A stretch of 64,000 bases of DNA from Brevibacillus reuszeri (GTDB lineage Bacteria; Bacillota; Bacilli; Brevibacillales; Brevibacillaceae), in contig NZ_BEXF01000002.1 in the NCBI RefSeq assembly GCF_002897295.1, positions 62,001 through 126,000 of the forward strand. Reading direction: 5' to 3'. The notes beneath the pieces were generated by a model that saw only the letters and a program-made list of their open reading frames with translations, made no database searches and was not told where the DNA came from. The translations under genes were made by a program, and so were the position numbers. Positions 55,006 to 63,830 of this stretch are shown here, piece after piece (within the stretch, counting starts at the first letter, position 1; the number at the start of each line of letters is the position of its first letter).

Positions 55006-56466
55006 TTACGGCCTTTCATCGAAAGCGAGCGTTTTTACCACGACCGGAATAATCGTTCCCGAAATAGGCTCTCCCAGGTCGATGTAATCGCCATATTCTA
55101 CACGCACCTGATCGATACAAATTATCTCCGGTGCTCCTTTGCATCTGAGCGCCAATGCCTGACCAAGCGCTTTTGCCATATCCGTTTCACAAATGACTAC
55201 CATGGTCTTGCTCTCGGTAAATGTCTGTCGGTATTGATCGGCCAGTTCCTGTGCGATTGTCTGAAGCAGCGCATAAGAACAGTAGCCAATACCCGAAATC
55301 GCCAAGGCAAACGGAATTCCCGCCGTCTTTTCAAACAGACGCTCTCCCATGCCATACACCGATGCTACTTCTTTGCGCAATTGCTCTGGGTCCGTCAATT
55401 GCTCTGATGTCAGCTCCAGCTTGAGAATCGGAATGTTCTTGATCGGCAAAAGCTCTGGTTTGATATGGACTGTTGATCCACTAATCTCTGTGCTTTGCAT
55501 CCCTGCACCAATTACTGTCGCCCGCACTGTCTGCTCAGGATCGAGCCATCGGACCGGATACGCTCCCTTTTCCCGTTCCTGCTGGAGGACGTATCCGAGG
55601 AGCGGACCAAAATCGCCGTACCGGCTAACATCAGCGATACTGTTCACTGGCCCCGCCGTCATGAGCTGTCCAACCCCACCGGAAACAGTGAGTTCATCGA
55701 CTGGAAAAGCAGCCCGCAGATGCGGGCCTAGCACTAACAGCCCGGATACCTGGCGCTCTTTACCCGTCAAATAGTCCAGCATGCTTCTTGCCATTTGCTC
55801 TGCAACTTCCTTGATCTGTTCAAATCCGATTGCTTGCCCGGTCTGGATACGCAGCCCTTTGGCAGACAGCCACTGCGAAATGTTTGGAGAAACGTATTGG
55901 ACTACTCCCTGTGGATCGAGGCGTATCAGTCGTCCACCAACATGAAACGTAACGGTCGCAATCGCTCTGCCTCTCGCAAAATACGCGGCATTCGCCGTTC
56001 CGCCTCCAATATCGACGTTAACGATCGTCCCTTGAAGCGTTTGGGAACGCTTTTCCGCACCTGCTCCCTTACCCGCCAGCACGCCTTCCAAATCGGCACC
56101 TGCCGTCGCCACGACAAAATCACCGGATCGCTCTGCCAGCAAATGAACAATATGCTGAGCGTTCTTTTTACTCGCTGTTTCCCCGGTAATAATAACCGCG
56201 CCTGACTTGATGGAAGAAAGGCTAATCTGTGCCGTTTCATATTCACGGCGCAGAATCTCACCGATGCCTTCTGCGTCAATCTCGTCAAATCCAAGCAGCG
56301 GTGTAGAATGGACAGCACTTGCGTAGAGCAGCTGCCTCTCTACAATTTGGTAGCGGGGCAGCGAAAAAGTGCTGGACATCCGTCCTAGTCGCAGTCGACT
56401 CACAATCATTTTGGTTGTGCTGGTTCCGACATCTATTCCAACGCTTTGGATCCATTGTTCATCCAT
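55006..56466 (-). CDS. eutA: ethanolamine ammonia-lyase reactivating factor
   Basis: A 486-residue EutA, an actin/Hsp70-fold ATPase that removes damaged cobalamin from the lyase. The phosphate-1 loop is SVGIDVGTSTTKMI at residues 9-22, the phosphate-2 loop VNVDIGGGTANAAYF near residue 147, and the adenosine region ISGIGYCSY toward the C-terminus. CAAGGAGGTTC precedes the start at 56466. It is the first gene after the ANTAR-type terminator, so its transcription is expected to depend on EutV. Confidence 0.95.
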   Translation of the reverse strand: MDEQWIQSVGIDVGTSTTKMIVSRLRLGRMSSTFSLPRYQIVERQLLYASAVHSTPLLGFDEIDAEGIGEILRREYETAQISLSSIKSGAVIITGETASKKNAQHIVHLLAERSGDFVVATAGADLEGVLAGKGAGAEKRSQTLQGTIVNVDIGGGTANAAYFARGRAIATVTFHVGGRLIRLDPQGVVQYVSPNISQWLSAKGLRIQTGQAIGFEQIKEVAEQMARSMLDYLTGKERQVSGLLVLGPHLRAAFPVDELTVSGGVGQLMTAGPVNSIADVSRYGDFGPLLGYVLQQEREKGAYPVRWLDPEQTVRATVIGAGMQSTEISGSTVHIKPELLPIKNIPILKLELTSEQLTDPEQLRKEVASVYGMGERLFEKTAGIPFALAISGIGYCSYALLQTIAQELADQYRQTFTESKTMVVICETDMAKALGQALALRCKGAPEIICIDQVRVEYGDYIDLGEPISGTIIPVVVKTLAFDERP

Positions 56467-56510
56467 ATGAACCTCCTTGAACCATTGGCGTGCCTGACGG
56501 GGAGTACGAG

Positions 56511-56558
56511 AAAAAACGCTTGAACAGCCGGTTCCTCGCTTCCGGTCTGACTCAAGCG
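56511..56558 (-). terminator. regulated terminator between eutV and eutA
   Basis: On the minus strand CGCTTGA...CCGG pairs with CCGG...TTCAAGCG and runs into TTTTTT, 45 bases before the eutA start. Its 5' arm overlaps the hairpin at 56554-56567. Confidence 0.85.
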
Positions 56559-56567
56559 CCTTTGCTT
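56554..56567 (-). promoter_or_regulatory. ANTAR-type antitermination hairpin (EutV target)
   Basis: On the minus strand AAGC-AAAGGC-GCTT forms a four-bp stem with a hexaloop that has A at position 1 and G at position 4, the known requirement for EutV binding. Its 3' half is the start of the terminator's 5' arm, so it would compete with the terminator, as in the P2 hairpin of established eut leaders. I could not place the partner hairpin P1 with confidence. The remaining 56467-56640 leader also holds a 13-bp imperfect stem (TGCAT...ATGCA) near the end of eutV. Confidence 0.65.
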
Positions 56568-56639
56568 ATTCGTGCTATCCACTTGTCATGTTCGATCTAA
56601 TCGTGCATGAGCAACCTCTAAAACGGTTACCTATGCAAC

Positions 56640-57224
56640 CTAAGGCAAAAGCTCGTGCTCGCCGGAGAGGATTTCCTCTGCCAGCTTTACAAGTGGCATG
56701 CGCCGTTGCATGCTTACTTGCTGCAACCATTTATAAGCAGCATCTTCTTCCAGGGAAAGGGCGCTCATCAGCTTGCCTTTTGCCTTTTCCACTGATTTTC
56801 GATCCTCAATTTTTTGTTTCAAATCGCTGATATCCTTCTTGAGCGACACTACTTTTTCCTTCTGGCTCAAGGCGATTTCAACTGCGGGAATCAGATCATC
56901 CTCAGATACTGGCTTTACCAGATACGCGGTCACTCCAGCCTTTCTGGCATCCTGCACCAGCTCCTTCTGACTGTATGCAGTCAAAAGCAGGATCGAGCTG
57001 TCGGAAAAGGAACGAATGATGCTGCTTGCCTTGATCCCGTTCAAGACAGGCATTTTCACATCCATGATAATGAGATCGGGCTTGTGACGATGGGCGAGAG
57101 AGACAGCCTCTTCCCCGTTCTTCGCCTCGGCAATAACCTGATATCCTTCGTTTTCGAGCATCTCACGCAAATCCATGCGAATGATTGGCTCATCATCAAC
57201 GACCATAATCTTCGGCTGTGTCAT
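56640..57224 (-). CDS. eutV: ANTAR response regulator EutV
   Basis: A 194-residue two-component regulator that acts on RNA. The receiver domain has IMVVDDEPIIRMD (acidic pocket), the phospho-acceptor Asp in PDLIIMDVKMPVLNG near residue 54, and Lys in YLVKPVSEDDL. A coiled coil (KDISDLKQKIEDRKSVEKAK) leads into the C-terminal ANTAR domain with AKGKLMSALSLEEDAAYKWL. When phosphorylated by EutW it dimerises and binds paired hexaloop hairpins to prevent termination. The start at 57224 is chosen for spacing to AAAAGGGGG. It overlaps eutW by 29 bases. Confidence 0.95.
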   Translation of the reverse strand: MTQPKIMVVDDEPIIRMDLREMLENEGYQVIAEAKNGEEAVSLAHRHKPDLIIMDVKMPVLNGIKASSIIRSFSDSSILLLTAYSQKELVQDARKAGVTAYLVKPVSEDDLIPAVEIALSQKEKVVSLKKDISDLKQKIEDRKSVEKAKGKLMSALSLEEDAAYKWLQQVSMQRRMPLVKLAEEILSGEHELLP

Positions 57225-58656
57225 CTTCATCCCCCTTTTGGATCGGATAGAGAATCGTAACCTCTGTACCGTTTCCTGTATTGCGGAAATGCATCGTGCC
57301 TTCCAGGTCTTCCTTGACCAGCGTATCCACGATTTTCAATCCCAGATGGCCTTTTTTCAAAATTTGTTCCATGTCCTCGATGCCATTGCCATCATCAGTA
57401 ACGGAGATGCTGACGAAGTCTTCCTTGGAGACGAGCGCGATGGAGATTTTGCCTTCATGCAGATTGCGAAACCCATGGATCATGCAGTTTTGAATCAATT
57501 CGGTAACGATCAGGGCAAATGATGTCGCCTTGTTTGATGGCAAGTAAACCGATTCGCCCGATACTACTACTTGTATAGCTTGCTCAGAACGTCTCATGGA
57601 GGAGACGATAATTTTCGATATTTTAGTGAGAATCTCTTTGAAATCAATCTGTTCCAGACCATCTTGTGCCAGATACTCGTGTATGATGGCGATGCTGTTG
57701 ATTCGATTGATGCTTTCCCGGTATACCTTTTCAATCTCCGTTGATTGCGAGCGCCGCATCTGCAGTCGCAGCAAGCTGGAGATGGTTTGCAAATTGTTCT
57801 TCACGCGATGGTGAATCTCTTTAATAACAGCCGATTTGATCATCAGCTGCTTTTCTTTTTCCCGAATATCGGATATATCTCTCAGGAGAATGATTCCCCC
57901 GATGATGTCTGGCTTGCGAGCGGACGAAACCGCTTTCATCATGATAAAATGCTTTCCTCGTGACAGCTCATCCTGAATGTAACCCCCGTGTCTGACAAAA
58001 TTCTCCGGGGAAACACGCCAGGAAAAAATCCGCTCAATGCTCTCTCCCTTTTCCGGCTTCTCAAAGCCGATCAGAGACAAAAGCTTGTGCGCACGTACAT
58101 TGGCGTACGTGATCATCCCATTTTGATCAAACAAAATCATGCCTTCATGCAAAAGGGATGAAATCGGCATATCTGGAGCGGCAAACTGGATCAGAGTCTC
58201 GCTTAAATGCTCGGTGGTTTCCTTGAGCATTTCCACGTTTCTCTCCTGCTCCACCTGCTTGGAAATATCCTGCTCCGTTATCAACGTACCAATCGTTTCT
58301 CCTACCGCGTTTGTGATAGGAACTACGCTTTGCCGCATCACGACTTGCTCCTGTGATACACCGCGCGATCCGATCACTGGCTTTCCTGTTGTCAGGCAGT
58401 ACATGACCGCAGGCTCGTTGACCGCTGTCGCCAGTTGCCCCACGACCGATCCACTATACATCGAACGAGCTGTAGAAGGCGTTGCCTGCGCGATGACAAG
58501 CGCTGAGCTACGGTCAATCGTCGGGCAGTCGATAAACATATCGGCTTGCGACAGATCAGCAAAAATCTGCAATTTGGCAGCCAGATCTTCAATGATCCGA
58601 ATATCGTCCTCACTCAATGTTGTGGCAGCAATACACAGTTCTCGTATAGATTGCAT
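57196..58656 (-). CDS. eutW: sensor histidine kinase EutW
   Basis: A 486-residue soluble kinase without membrane helices. Residues about 1-145 form a GAF-like H_kinase_N sensor, expected to see ethanolamine. A PAS domain with FDQNGMITYANVRAHKLLSL follows near residue 175, then the HisKA_2-type dimerisation helix with the phospho-His in EIHHRVKNNLQTISSLLRLQ near residue 295, and the ATPase domain with ELIQNCMIHG and DDGNGIEDM. Its stop overlaps eutV, so the pair is made together. Confidence 0.94.
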   Translation of the reverse strand: MQSIRELCIAATTLSEDDIRIIEDLAAKLQIFADLSQADMFIDCPTIDRSSALVIAQATPSTARSMYSGSVVGQLATAVNEPAVMYCLTTGKPVIGSRGVSQEQVVMRQSVVPITNAVGETIGTLITEQDISKQVEQERNVEMLKETTEHLSETLIQFAAPDMPISSLLHEGMILFDQNGMITYANVRAHKLLSLIGFEKPEKGESIERIFSWRVSPENFVRHGGYIQDELSRGKHFIMMKAVSSARKPDIIGGIILLRDISDIREKEKQLMIKSAVIKEIHHRVKNNLQTISSLLRLQMRRSQSTEIEKVYRESINRINSIAIIHEYLAQDGLEQIDFKEILTKISKIIVSSMRRSEQAIQVVVSGESVYLPSNKATSFALIVTELIQNCMIHGFRNLHEGKISIALVSKEDFVSISVTDDGNGIEDMEQILKKGHLGLKIVDTLVKEDLEGTMHFRNTGNGTEVTILYPIQKGDEDDTAEDYGR

Positions 58657-58734
58657 GCATGTGAACCTCTTTTCACCTGCTTGAAATAGATACTGACCTC
58701 ATTTTCTCACAGACTAGCCATGGCGGATAGAGGT

Positions 58735-59178
58735 TTATTGATTAACAATTTCTTGTAAATAGGCACGTAATTCCGGTACCCCTTCACTCGTGTAAGAGGA
58801 AGTCCGAAAAATGTTCCCGTCGCCAAGCGATTGGCGCAAAAATCCTTCTGCCCGCTCTACATTGGCATCGGGATGATCCATCTTGGTAATCACCCCTACA
58901 CATGGTTGGGGAAATCCTTGCGAAAACCCTGGGGGAAAATAGTTGCGCTCGCGTGTGGCATCCTGCACCATCACAATAAGCTCCGCCTCCAGAGAAGTCG
59001 CCATGAGCGTACGATAAAACATCGGGTTTTCGCTGTACTCTCCTGGAGTATCAATGACCCAATCCCGATATTCCAAAGCCTGTGTCTTTCTGGCCGGCTG
59101 TTCGTCATTGAACAGTGCCTTGACCAGAGAAGACTTGCCTGCTTCGATGGCTCCGATAATCATTACACGCCCGGTCAT
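58735..59178 (-). CDS. eutP: ethanolamine utilisation P-loop protein EutP
   Basis: A 147-residue small P-loop NTPase. Walker A is [14 protein letters not shown] near residue 9, the switch region [18 protein letters not shown] near residue 42 and the base-specificity [15 protein letters not shown] near residue 101. EutP/PduV proteins associate with microcompartments; acetate kinase activity has been reported for a relative. It overlaps eutS by four bases. Confidence 0.9.
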   Translation of the reverse strand: MTGRVMIIGAIEAGKSSLVKALFNDEQPARKTQALEYRDWVIDTPGEYSENPMFYRTLMATSLEAELIVMVQDATRERNYFPPGFSQGFPQPCVGVITKMDHPDANVERAEGFLRQSLGDGNIFRTSSYTSEGVPELRAYLQEIVNQ

Positions 59179-59516
59179 GATTTCGTCACCAAAGCCGGAG
59201 TAAAGCGTAGTTTTTCACTCAAGACCGTGTTGACTGCCTCTACAGCCATCTCCACCGCGGACACATCGCCCACGACGATCAGCGATCCTGTAAACCGGTC
59301 AAGAAAGCCGAGCTCGACACCTGCTGCCTTCGTCGCGATATCAGCTGCGATAATGGCGGTCTCTGTTGGGGTCAGGGTTAAAATTCCGATTGCCCCTGCT
59401 TCCTTGATTCCGAGCTTGGTGTAGAGCATCTGGTCAGGGTTGGCAATCACATGAGCCAATGTTACCTGTTTGCCCGGAACAAATTCCTGTATGACTCGTG
59501 AGCGTTCCTGTTCCAT
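59175..59516 (-). CDS. eutS: microcompartment shell protein EutS
   Basis: A 113-residue circularly permuted BMC-domain shell protein. The N-terminal [20 protein letters not shown] and [24 protein letters not shown] match EutS, which forms hexamers with a bend. It follows eutN by two bases. Confidence 0.93.
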   Translation of the reverse strand: MEQERSRVIQEFVPGKQVTLAHVIANPDQMLYTKLGIKEAGAIGILTLTPTETAIIAADIATKAAGVELGFLDRFTGSLIVVGDVSAVEMAVEAVNTVLSEKLRFTPALVTKS

Positions 59517-59518
59517 CT

Positions 59519-59806
59519 TTATCCCTCTCCTCCTGCAGCTCCCGGCACCTCAAACGAATCCACAATTCCTACGATGATCGCATCAATTGGAACGCTATTT
59601 CCGGTGAAAAGGATACGGGCAGGTGTTCCTCGGGAGACAATAACCTGCTCGCCAATTCCTGCCCCAATCCGGTCTGCTGCGATAACAGTTTGTCCGCCTT
59701 CCTCACCACGCCAGTCAATCGGCTGGACAACCATCAATTTCAGATTTTCCATACCTGTTTCCTTTTGTGTAGCCCACACGCTGCCGATCACTTTTCCCAA
59801 AAACAT
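59519..59806 (-). CDS. eutN: microcompartment vertex protein EutN
   Basis: A 95-residue EutN/CcmL-type pentamer subunit that closes shell vertices. Typical stretches are [16 protein letters not shown] at the start, [10 protein letters not shown], and [22 protein letters not shown] sequence at the end. Tightly packed between its neighbours. Confidence 0.94.
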   Translation of the reverse strand: MFLGKVIGSVWATQKETGMENLKLMVVQPIDWRGEEGGQTVIAADRIGAGIGEQVIVSRGTPARILFTGNSVPIDAIIVGIVDSFEVPGAAGGEG

Positions 59807-59810
59807 GCGA

Positions 59811-60632
59811 TCACCCTTTTCCCAAATAGCTGACGGTAATGCCGCGTTCTCTCATGCTGTCAAAAGCCAGCGGAGAGACGATCGCTCCTTTTTTCACGTG
59901 CAGGATCGTATCTTTAAGCTCTGGCTGCGATTTAATCCAGTCTGCAGTCAACAGCTTCCCGGAAAAGACCGCTTCCGCCTCATCGAGAGCGGTCAGAGCT
60001 GGCTGCTCTGGCTTGGTCTCATCCTTTTGCAGCTGTGCTTTCAGCTTGGAAACAACGCGATCTGCCAGACGTCTTTGTTCTGCGAACTCTACGCCCAGCT
60101 CTTTCATCGCTTCGACATGACGTTGGAACAGCTTTTCGTAAGCTGGTGGCAGCGTCAATGTTTGCAGCGTGCGACGGTCTGCGCGCTTGATGCCCGGAAC
60201 ATCGGAGCCTGCGATGACGAATTTGCCTGTCACCAGTGCAGCAAAAACGATCTCCGCTTTGATTGTTCCCTTTAGCCCAGCAGCGATACGCCCTGCATTG
60301 TCCAGATCAATCTCTGGAATGACGATACCGGCATAATCTTTCGGCACTTCGAGTGGAGCAGGAGCGTATTCATCAGCAGTAATGATCTTGCCTGCTCCGC
60401 CACATTCGATTTTGTGCATCCCCAGCCAGGAGGAGGTTTCCCCGTCCAAGAAGAGGATGTCGTGGCAGATGCCGTGATTTTTCAGCTGGATGAAATGATC
60501 GGTATACGCCTCATGAGCCTGGCTGTCACAAAAGACATACAGGACACGAGGCGCTTCTTTTTTCTTTTCTGTATTCATCGATAGCAGAATCTCTTTTGTA
60601 ATAGATGCCACCATTTCTCTGATGTCCATCAA
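59811..60632 (-). CDS. unnamed eut-locus protein, likely microcompartment cargo
   Basis: A 273-residue protein I cannot name with certainty. The first 18 residues (MMDIREMVASITKEILLS) form an amphipathic helix followed by a charged linker, as in encapsulation peptides. The middle is an alpha/beta domain (RVLYVFCDSQAHEAYTDHF; GIVIPEIDLDNAGRIAAGLK; AALVTGKFVIAGSDV) that recalls flavoprotein-type folds. The last 35 residues, with KKGAIVSPLAFDSMRERGIT, resemble the N-terminus of the next enzyme upstream (KGDKITPAAADFLKGRGIE). It sits between the pduL-type gene and eutN. A flavin or cobalamin role is possible, not shown. Confidence 0.6.
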   Translation of the reverse strand: MMDIREMVASITKEILLSMNTEKKKEAPRVLYVFCDSQAHEAYTDHFIQLKNHGICHDILFLDGETSSWLGMHKIECGGAGKIITADEYAPAPLEVPKDYAGIVIPEIDLDNAGRIAAGLKGTIKAEIVFAALVTGKFVIAGSDVPGIKRADRRTLQTLTLPPAYEKLFQRHVEAMKELGVEFAEQRRLADRVVSKLKAQLQKDETKPEQPALTALDEAEAVFSGKLLTADWIKSQPELKDTILHVKKGAIVSPLAFDSMRERGITVSYLGKG

Positions 60633-60644
60633 GCTCTACCTCCG

Positions 60645-61421
60645 TTAGCCGGAGTAAAACTGGCCGTTTTTGCCGATCACTTTTACCCGGTCGCCCGTTT
60701 TCAAATTAGCGGCATTCCCTTCATCCAAATCCACATGGAAATCGAGCGCAAATCGCGGATGAACGCGAACGACTACATCCGGATAGATAATAGGGCGGTC
60801 GCTCTGTGTCGCGAGGATCAGCGTATCGCCATCATTTACTTGAAAGCTCTGTGCTTCCTCTGGCGACATATGAACGTGCCGCTTGGCTACAATGACGCCT
60901 TTGTCCAGCATGACTGTGCCTTTTGCCGTGACGAGTACCAGACCCGGTGTACCTTCGATATCTCCAGACATCCGTACAGGTGCATGAACACCCAGTGCAA
61001 AGCCGTCTGTACGGGAGATTTCCACTTGTGTCGCTCCACGCGCCGGACCGAGGATACGAACCCCGTGGATGCTGCCTTTTGGCCCTACGATTGTAACGGT
61101 CTCCTGGCAAGCAAACTGACCTGGCTGGGACAGATCGCGCATAGGCGTCAGCTCATGTCCTGCTCCAAACAGTTTTTCCACATCTTCCGGTGACAAATGG
61201 ACGTGACGATTGGATACGCCCAGGGGAATTTCACGTACTGCCTCGGCAGCTTGATTGGTGGAAGGCTGCTGATGTTCTTCAAACGATTTCACTTCAATCC
61301 CTCTTCCTTTCAAGAAATCTGCCGCTGCGGGTGTTATTTTATCCCCTTTCTCTAGGAGAAAGGGGTTTGGTATGCCTGTTTTGTGCATCGCTCTAAGGGA
61401 TGCTTCTGTAATGACTGCCAT
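60645..61421 (-). CDS. eutD: phosphate propanoyl/acetyltransferase, PduL type, with N-terminal extension
   Basis: A 258-residue PduL-type phosphotransacylase, which turns acetyl-CoA and phosphate into acetyl phosphate and frees CoA inside the compartment. Two zinc-binding repeats are visible: SNRHVHLSPEDVEKLFG near residue 72 and AKRHVHMSPEEAQSFQV near residue 178. The first 55 residues (VITEASLRAMHKTG; KITPAAADFLKGRGIEV) are extra to the catalytic domain and resemble the start of EutT-like proteins, then a short linker. That extension may direct packaging. The gene ends 13 bases before the unnamed cargo gene. Confidence 0.9.
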   Translation of the reverse strand: MAVITEASLRAMHKTGIPNPFLLEKGDKITPAAADFLKGRGIEVKSFEEHQQPSTNQAAEAVREIPLGVSNRHVHLSPEDVEKLFGAGHELTPMRDLSQPGQFACQETVTIVGPKGSIHGVRILGPARGATQVEISRTDGFALGVHAPVRMSGDIEGTPGLVLVTAKGTVMLDKGVIVAKRHVHMSPEEAQSFQVNDGDTLILATQSDRPIIYPDVVVRVHPRFALDFHVDLDEGNAANLKTGDRVKVIGKNGQFYSG

Positions 61422-61427
61422 CGGGGA

Positions 61428-61715
61428 TTACCCTTCGAGCTTAGGCAGGATCAGTTCAATGTCGCCATGAGGGCGTGGGATGACGTGTACAGATACGAGT
61501 TCGCCTACTTTTTCGGCAGCAGCGGCACCTGCGTCCGTGGAAGCTTTTACTGCACCTACATCACCGCGTACCATTACTGTGACGAGACCGCCACCTACGT
61601 GTACTTTACCAATCAGTTTTACGTTTGCTGCTTTTACCATTGCGTCAGCAGCTTCTACTGCTCCTACCAAACCTTTTGTTTCTACCATTCCCAATGCGGA
61701 CATTTCTCCAGCCAT
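61428..61715 (-). CDS. eutM: microcompartment shell protein EutM
   Basis: A 95-residue canonical BMC hexamer subunit, the main shell facet protein. [20 protein letters not shown] opens it, with [18 protein letters not shown] at the pore side and [11 protein letters not shown] near the end. Strong ribosome site AAGGAGG precedes it. It is separated from eutE by about 95 bases containing a hairpin. Confidence 0.96.
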   Translation of the reverse strand: MAGEMSALGMVETKGLVGAVEAADAMVKAANVKLIGKVHVGGGLVTVMVRGDVGAVKASTDAGAAAAEKVGELVSVHVIPRPHGDIELILPKLEG

Positions 61716-61771
61716 GATTCATTTCCTCCTTAAATGTATGGACATTTTTTTAGTAGTTAATGCTGTTATGC

Positions 61772-61798
61772 AAAAGTCCGCCATATTTCGCGGTCTTT
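61772..61798 (-). terminator. weak terminator or processing hairpin between eutE and eutM
   Basis: On the minus strand AAAAG-CCGC/GCGG-CTTTT with only a short T run. It may lower read-through or mark an RNA end that stabilises the eutM message. Confidence 0.45.
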
Positions 61799-61810
61799 TT
61801 AAACTGTTTT

Positions 61811-63304
61811 TTAAGACGTCATTTCAGTCAAAACCGATTTGATAATATTTTTGATCTCATCACGGCTCAGACCGACATTCATCGAAGAGACAGCTTGCAG
61901 AACCGCTTCTTCCGCTGGGGAAGTTGCTTGTGTCTGTGCTGGCTTGGACTCCGGCATCTCTCTTACGCCAAACGCAATGCGCTTGATGTTGAACAGATGC
62001 TTAGGTCCGATGTTGTCCGAAGTTATGTTGCCGCCAAACGAACCGCAACCAAGTGTAAAGGATGGCTGAATGCCAGTAGTGGCGCCAATTCCTCCGAAGG
62101 TCGTACCGGTGTTGACCGGAACCCGGGATGCTGGCATCGCTTGGCCATAGGACGCAATTACGTTTTCGTCTGTAGCGTGGATACCTGCTGTATGTCCCAG
62201 ACCACCATGCTCCAATAGCTCGCGGCAACGTGCAAATGCTTCTGTCGCATCCTGAACAGTATACAGGGCAAGGATCGGAGCCAGCTTTTCGACGGACAGC
62301 GGATACGCCTTTCCGACACAGCTTTCCTCAGCGATCAGTACACGTGTATCAGCCGGGATGGAAATGCCAGCCATCTGCGCTATCACATGCGGGGAGCGAC
62401 CTACAATCTTGGCATTGAGCGAACCGTTGACCATGATAATAGCGGCTACGCGCTCTTTTTCATGCTCATCGAGGAAGTAGGCTCCTTCTCGCTTCAGTGC
62501 TGCGATCATTTGGTGCTTGATGGTTTCTTCAATCACCAGCGCCTGCTCGGAAGCGCAAATCGTACCGTAGTCAAACGTTTTGCTCTGTACGATCCGTTTA
62601 GCAGCTGCTGCCAGATCTGCACTGTGGTGAATGTATACCGGTACGTTGCCCGGTCCCACGCCATATGCTGGTTTACCAGAGCTATAGGCAGCGCGTACCA
62701 TTGCCGATCCACCTGTAGCCAGGATGACGTTGGTCAGCTTGTGCTTGATCAGCTCGTTGGTAGCTGGGAGCGTTGGTTTGCTGACACAATGGATCAAGCC
62801 TTCTGGTGCCCCAGCCTGCACAGCGGCCTTCGCCATCAGCTGCGCTGCTTCCAGCGTACATTTGGCTGCGGACGGGTGAGGACTGAAAACGATCGCATTT
62901 CGTGCCTTGAGGGCAATCATCGATTTGAAAATAACGGTGGACGTAGGGTTGGTGGAAGGTACGATACCAGCGACAACACCGAACGGCTGTGCCACTTCCC
63001 ATACTTTGTTTTCCTCGTCCTTACCTATGATGCCGACCGTCTTTTGGTCTTTGATCCACGCGTAAACATCCTGAGAAGCAAACAGATTTTTCATTCGTTT
63101 ATCAGGGATGTTACCGAAGCCTGTCTCTTCCACTGCCATTGCGGCCAGTCGTTCTGCTGCCTCGACGCCCGCTTTGGACATCGCTGCAATGATCGCATCG
63201 ATTTGTTCCTGCGTGTAGGAAGCGAGCTTTGCTTGTGCCTCCTTGGCCTGAGCCAGATAGGTGCGCACTTCCTGAATGGAATATAAATCAGCATCGAGTG
63301 TCAT
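61811..63304 (-). CDS. eutE: CoA-acylating acetaldehyde dehydrogenase EutE
   Basis: A 497-residue aldehyde dehydrogenase that turns acetaldehyde, NAD and CoA into acetyl-CoA. The cofactor region has [20 protein letters not shown] near residue 120, [20 protein letters not shown] near residue 195, and the catalytic Cys in [14 protein letters not shown] near residue 248. The C-terminal tail after about residue 455 is a linker and helix ([18 protein letters not shown]) that looks like an encapsulation peptide at the C-terminal end. The start touches the stop of the upstream shell gene by one base. Confidence 0.96.
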   Translation of the reverse strand: MTLDADLYSIQEVRTYLAQAKEAQAKLASYTQEQIDAIIAAMSKAGVEAAERLAAMAVEETGFGNIPDKRMKNLFASQDVYAWIKDQKTVGIIGKDEENKVWEVAQPFGVVAGIVPSTNPTSTVIFKSMIALKARNAIVFSPHPSAAKCTLEAAQLMAKAAVQAGAPEGLIHCVSKPTLPATNELIKHKLTNVILATGGSAMVRAAYSSGKPAYGVGPGNVPVYIHHSADLAAAAKRIVQSKTFDYGTICASEQALVIEETIKHQMIAALKREGAYFLDEHEKERVAAIIMVNGSLNAKIVGRSPHVIAQMAGISIPADTRVLIAEESCVGKAYPLSVEKLAPILALYTVQDATEAFARCRELLEHGGLGHTAGIHATDENVIASYGQAMPASRVPVNTGTTFGGIGATTGIQPSFTLGCGSFGGNITSDNIGPKHLFNIKRIAFGVREMPESKPAQTQATSPAEEAVLQAVSSMNVGLSRDEIKNIIKSVLTEMTS

Positions 63305-63795
63305 TAGGCTTGTTCACCTCCGCCTTGTTGCTTTTCCTCTAGCAGGCGAATGAGATCTTCTTTTTTCGCTGTATTGATTTCATTTGTGGAAAGAGGGAAA
63401 TCAGCGTACGAACGCGCCAGCTTGCGCAGATCGTTGATCGATTGTTCAGCAAGAGCGGATGCAGGTTGTGCCTGTGCCGGCTCCGGCTTTACCTCTTCCT
63501 GTACGGGTGGTTTCAACAGGTTCTTAATCATTTTCGGTACACTTTCATCCGGGCGCGGGATGACGTGAGAGTGGAGCAATCGTCCAACACGTCTCGCTGC
63601 GTCAGCTCCAGCATCGACAGCCGCTTGTACCGAGGATACATCACCGATCACATACACGGTGACGATTCCGCCATCCGCTCCTTCATAAGTCGCTACCTTG
63701 ACATCTGCGGCTTTGGCAGCAGCATCTGCGGCAGCGATAAGAGCAGGCAAGCCCAATGTTTCAATCATGCCAAGTGAGTATGCATGAGCGCGCAT
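63304..63795 (-). CDS. BMC shell protein with C-terminal SAP/Rho-N-like extension (EutK-like)
   Basis: A 163-residue shell protein. Residues about 7-90 are a BMC domain (SLGMIETLGLPALIAAADAA; GGIVTVYVIGDVSSVQAA; HVIPRPDE). A Pro/Glu/Ala linker leads to a helical C-terminal part, SINDLRKLARSYADFPLS then TAKKEDLIRLLEEKQ, like SAP or Rho N-terminal modules that bind nucleic acid or other partners. EutK of enteric bacteria also has a small C-terminal helical domain, though not clearly the same. Ribosome site AGGGGAGG precedes the start. Confidence 0.85.
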   Translation of the reverse strand: MRAHAYSLGMIETLGLPALIAAADAAAKAADVKVATYEGADGGIVTVYVIGDVSSVQAAVDAGADAARRVGRLLHSHVIPRPDESVPKMIKNLLKPPVQEEVKPEPAQAQPASALAEQSINDLRKLARSYADFPLSTNEINTAKKEDLIRLLEEKQQGGGEQA

Positions 63796-63830
63796 TTACA
63801 CGTCCTCCCCTTATAGAGGGAAATTCCCTT

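Noticed and set aside
62387..63286. 299-codon open frame antisense to eutE
   Set aside because: Shadow of eutE; composition rich in Cys, His and Arg, with no recognisable domain.
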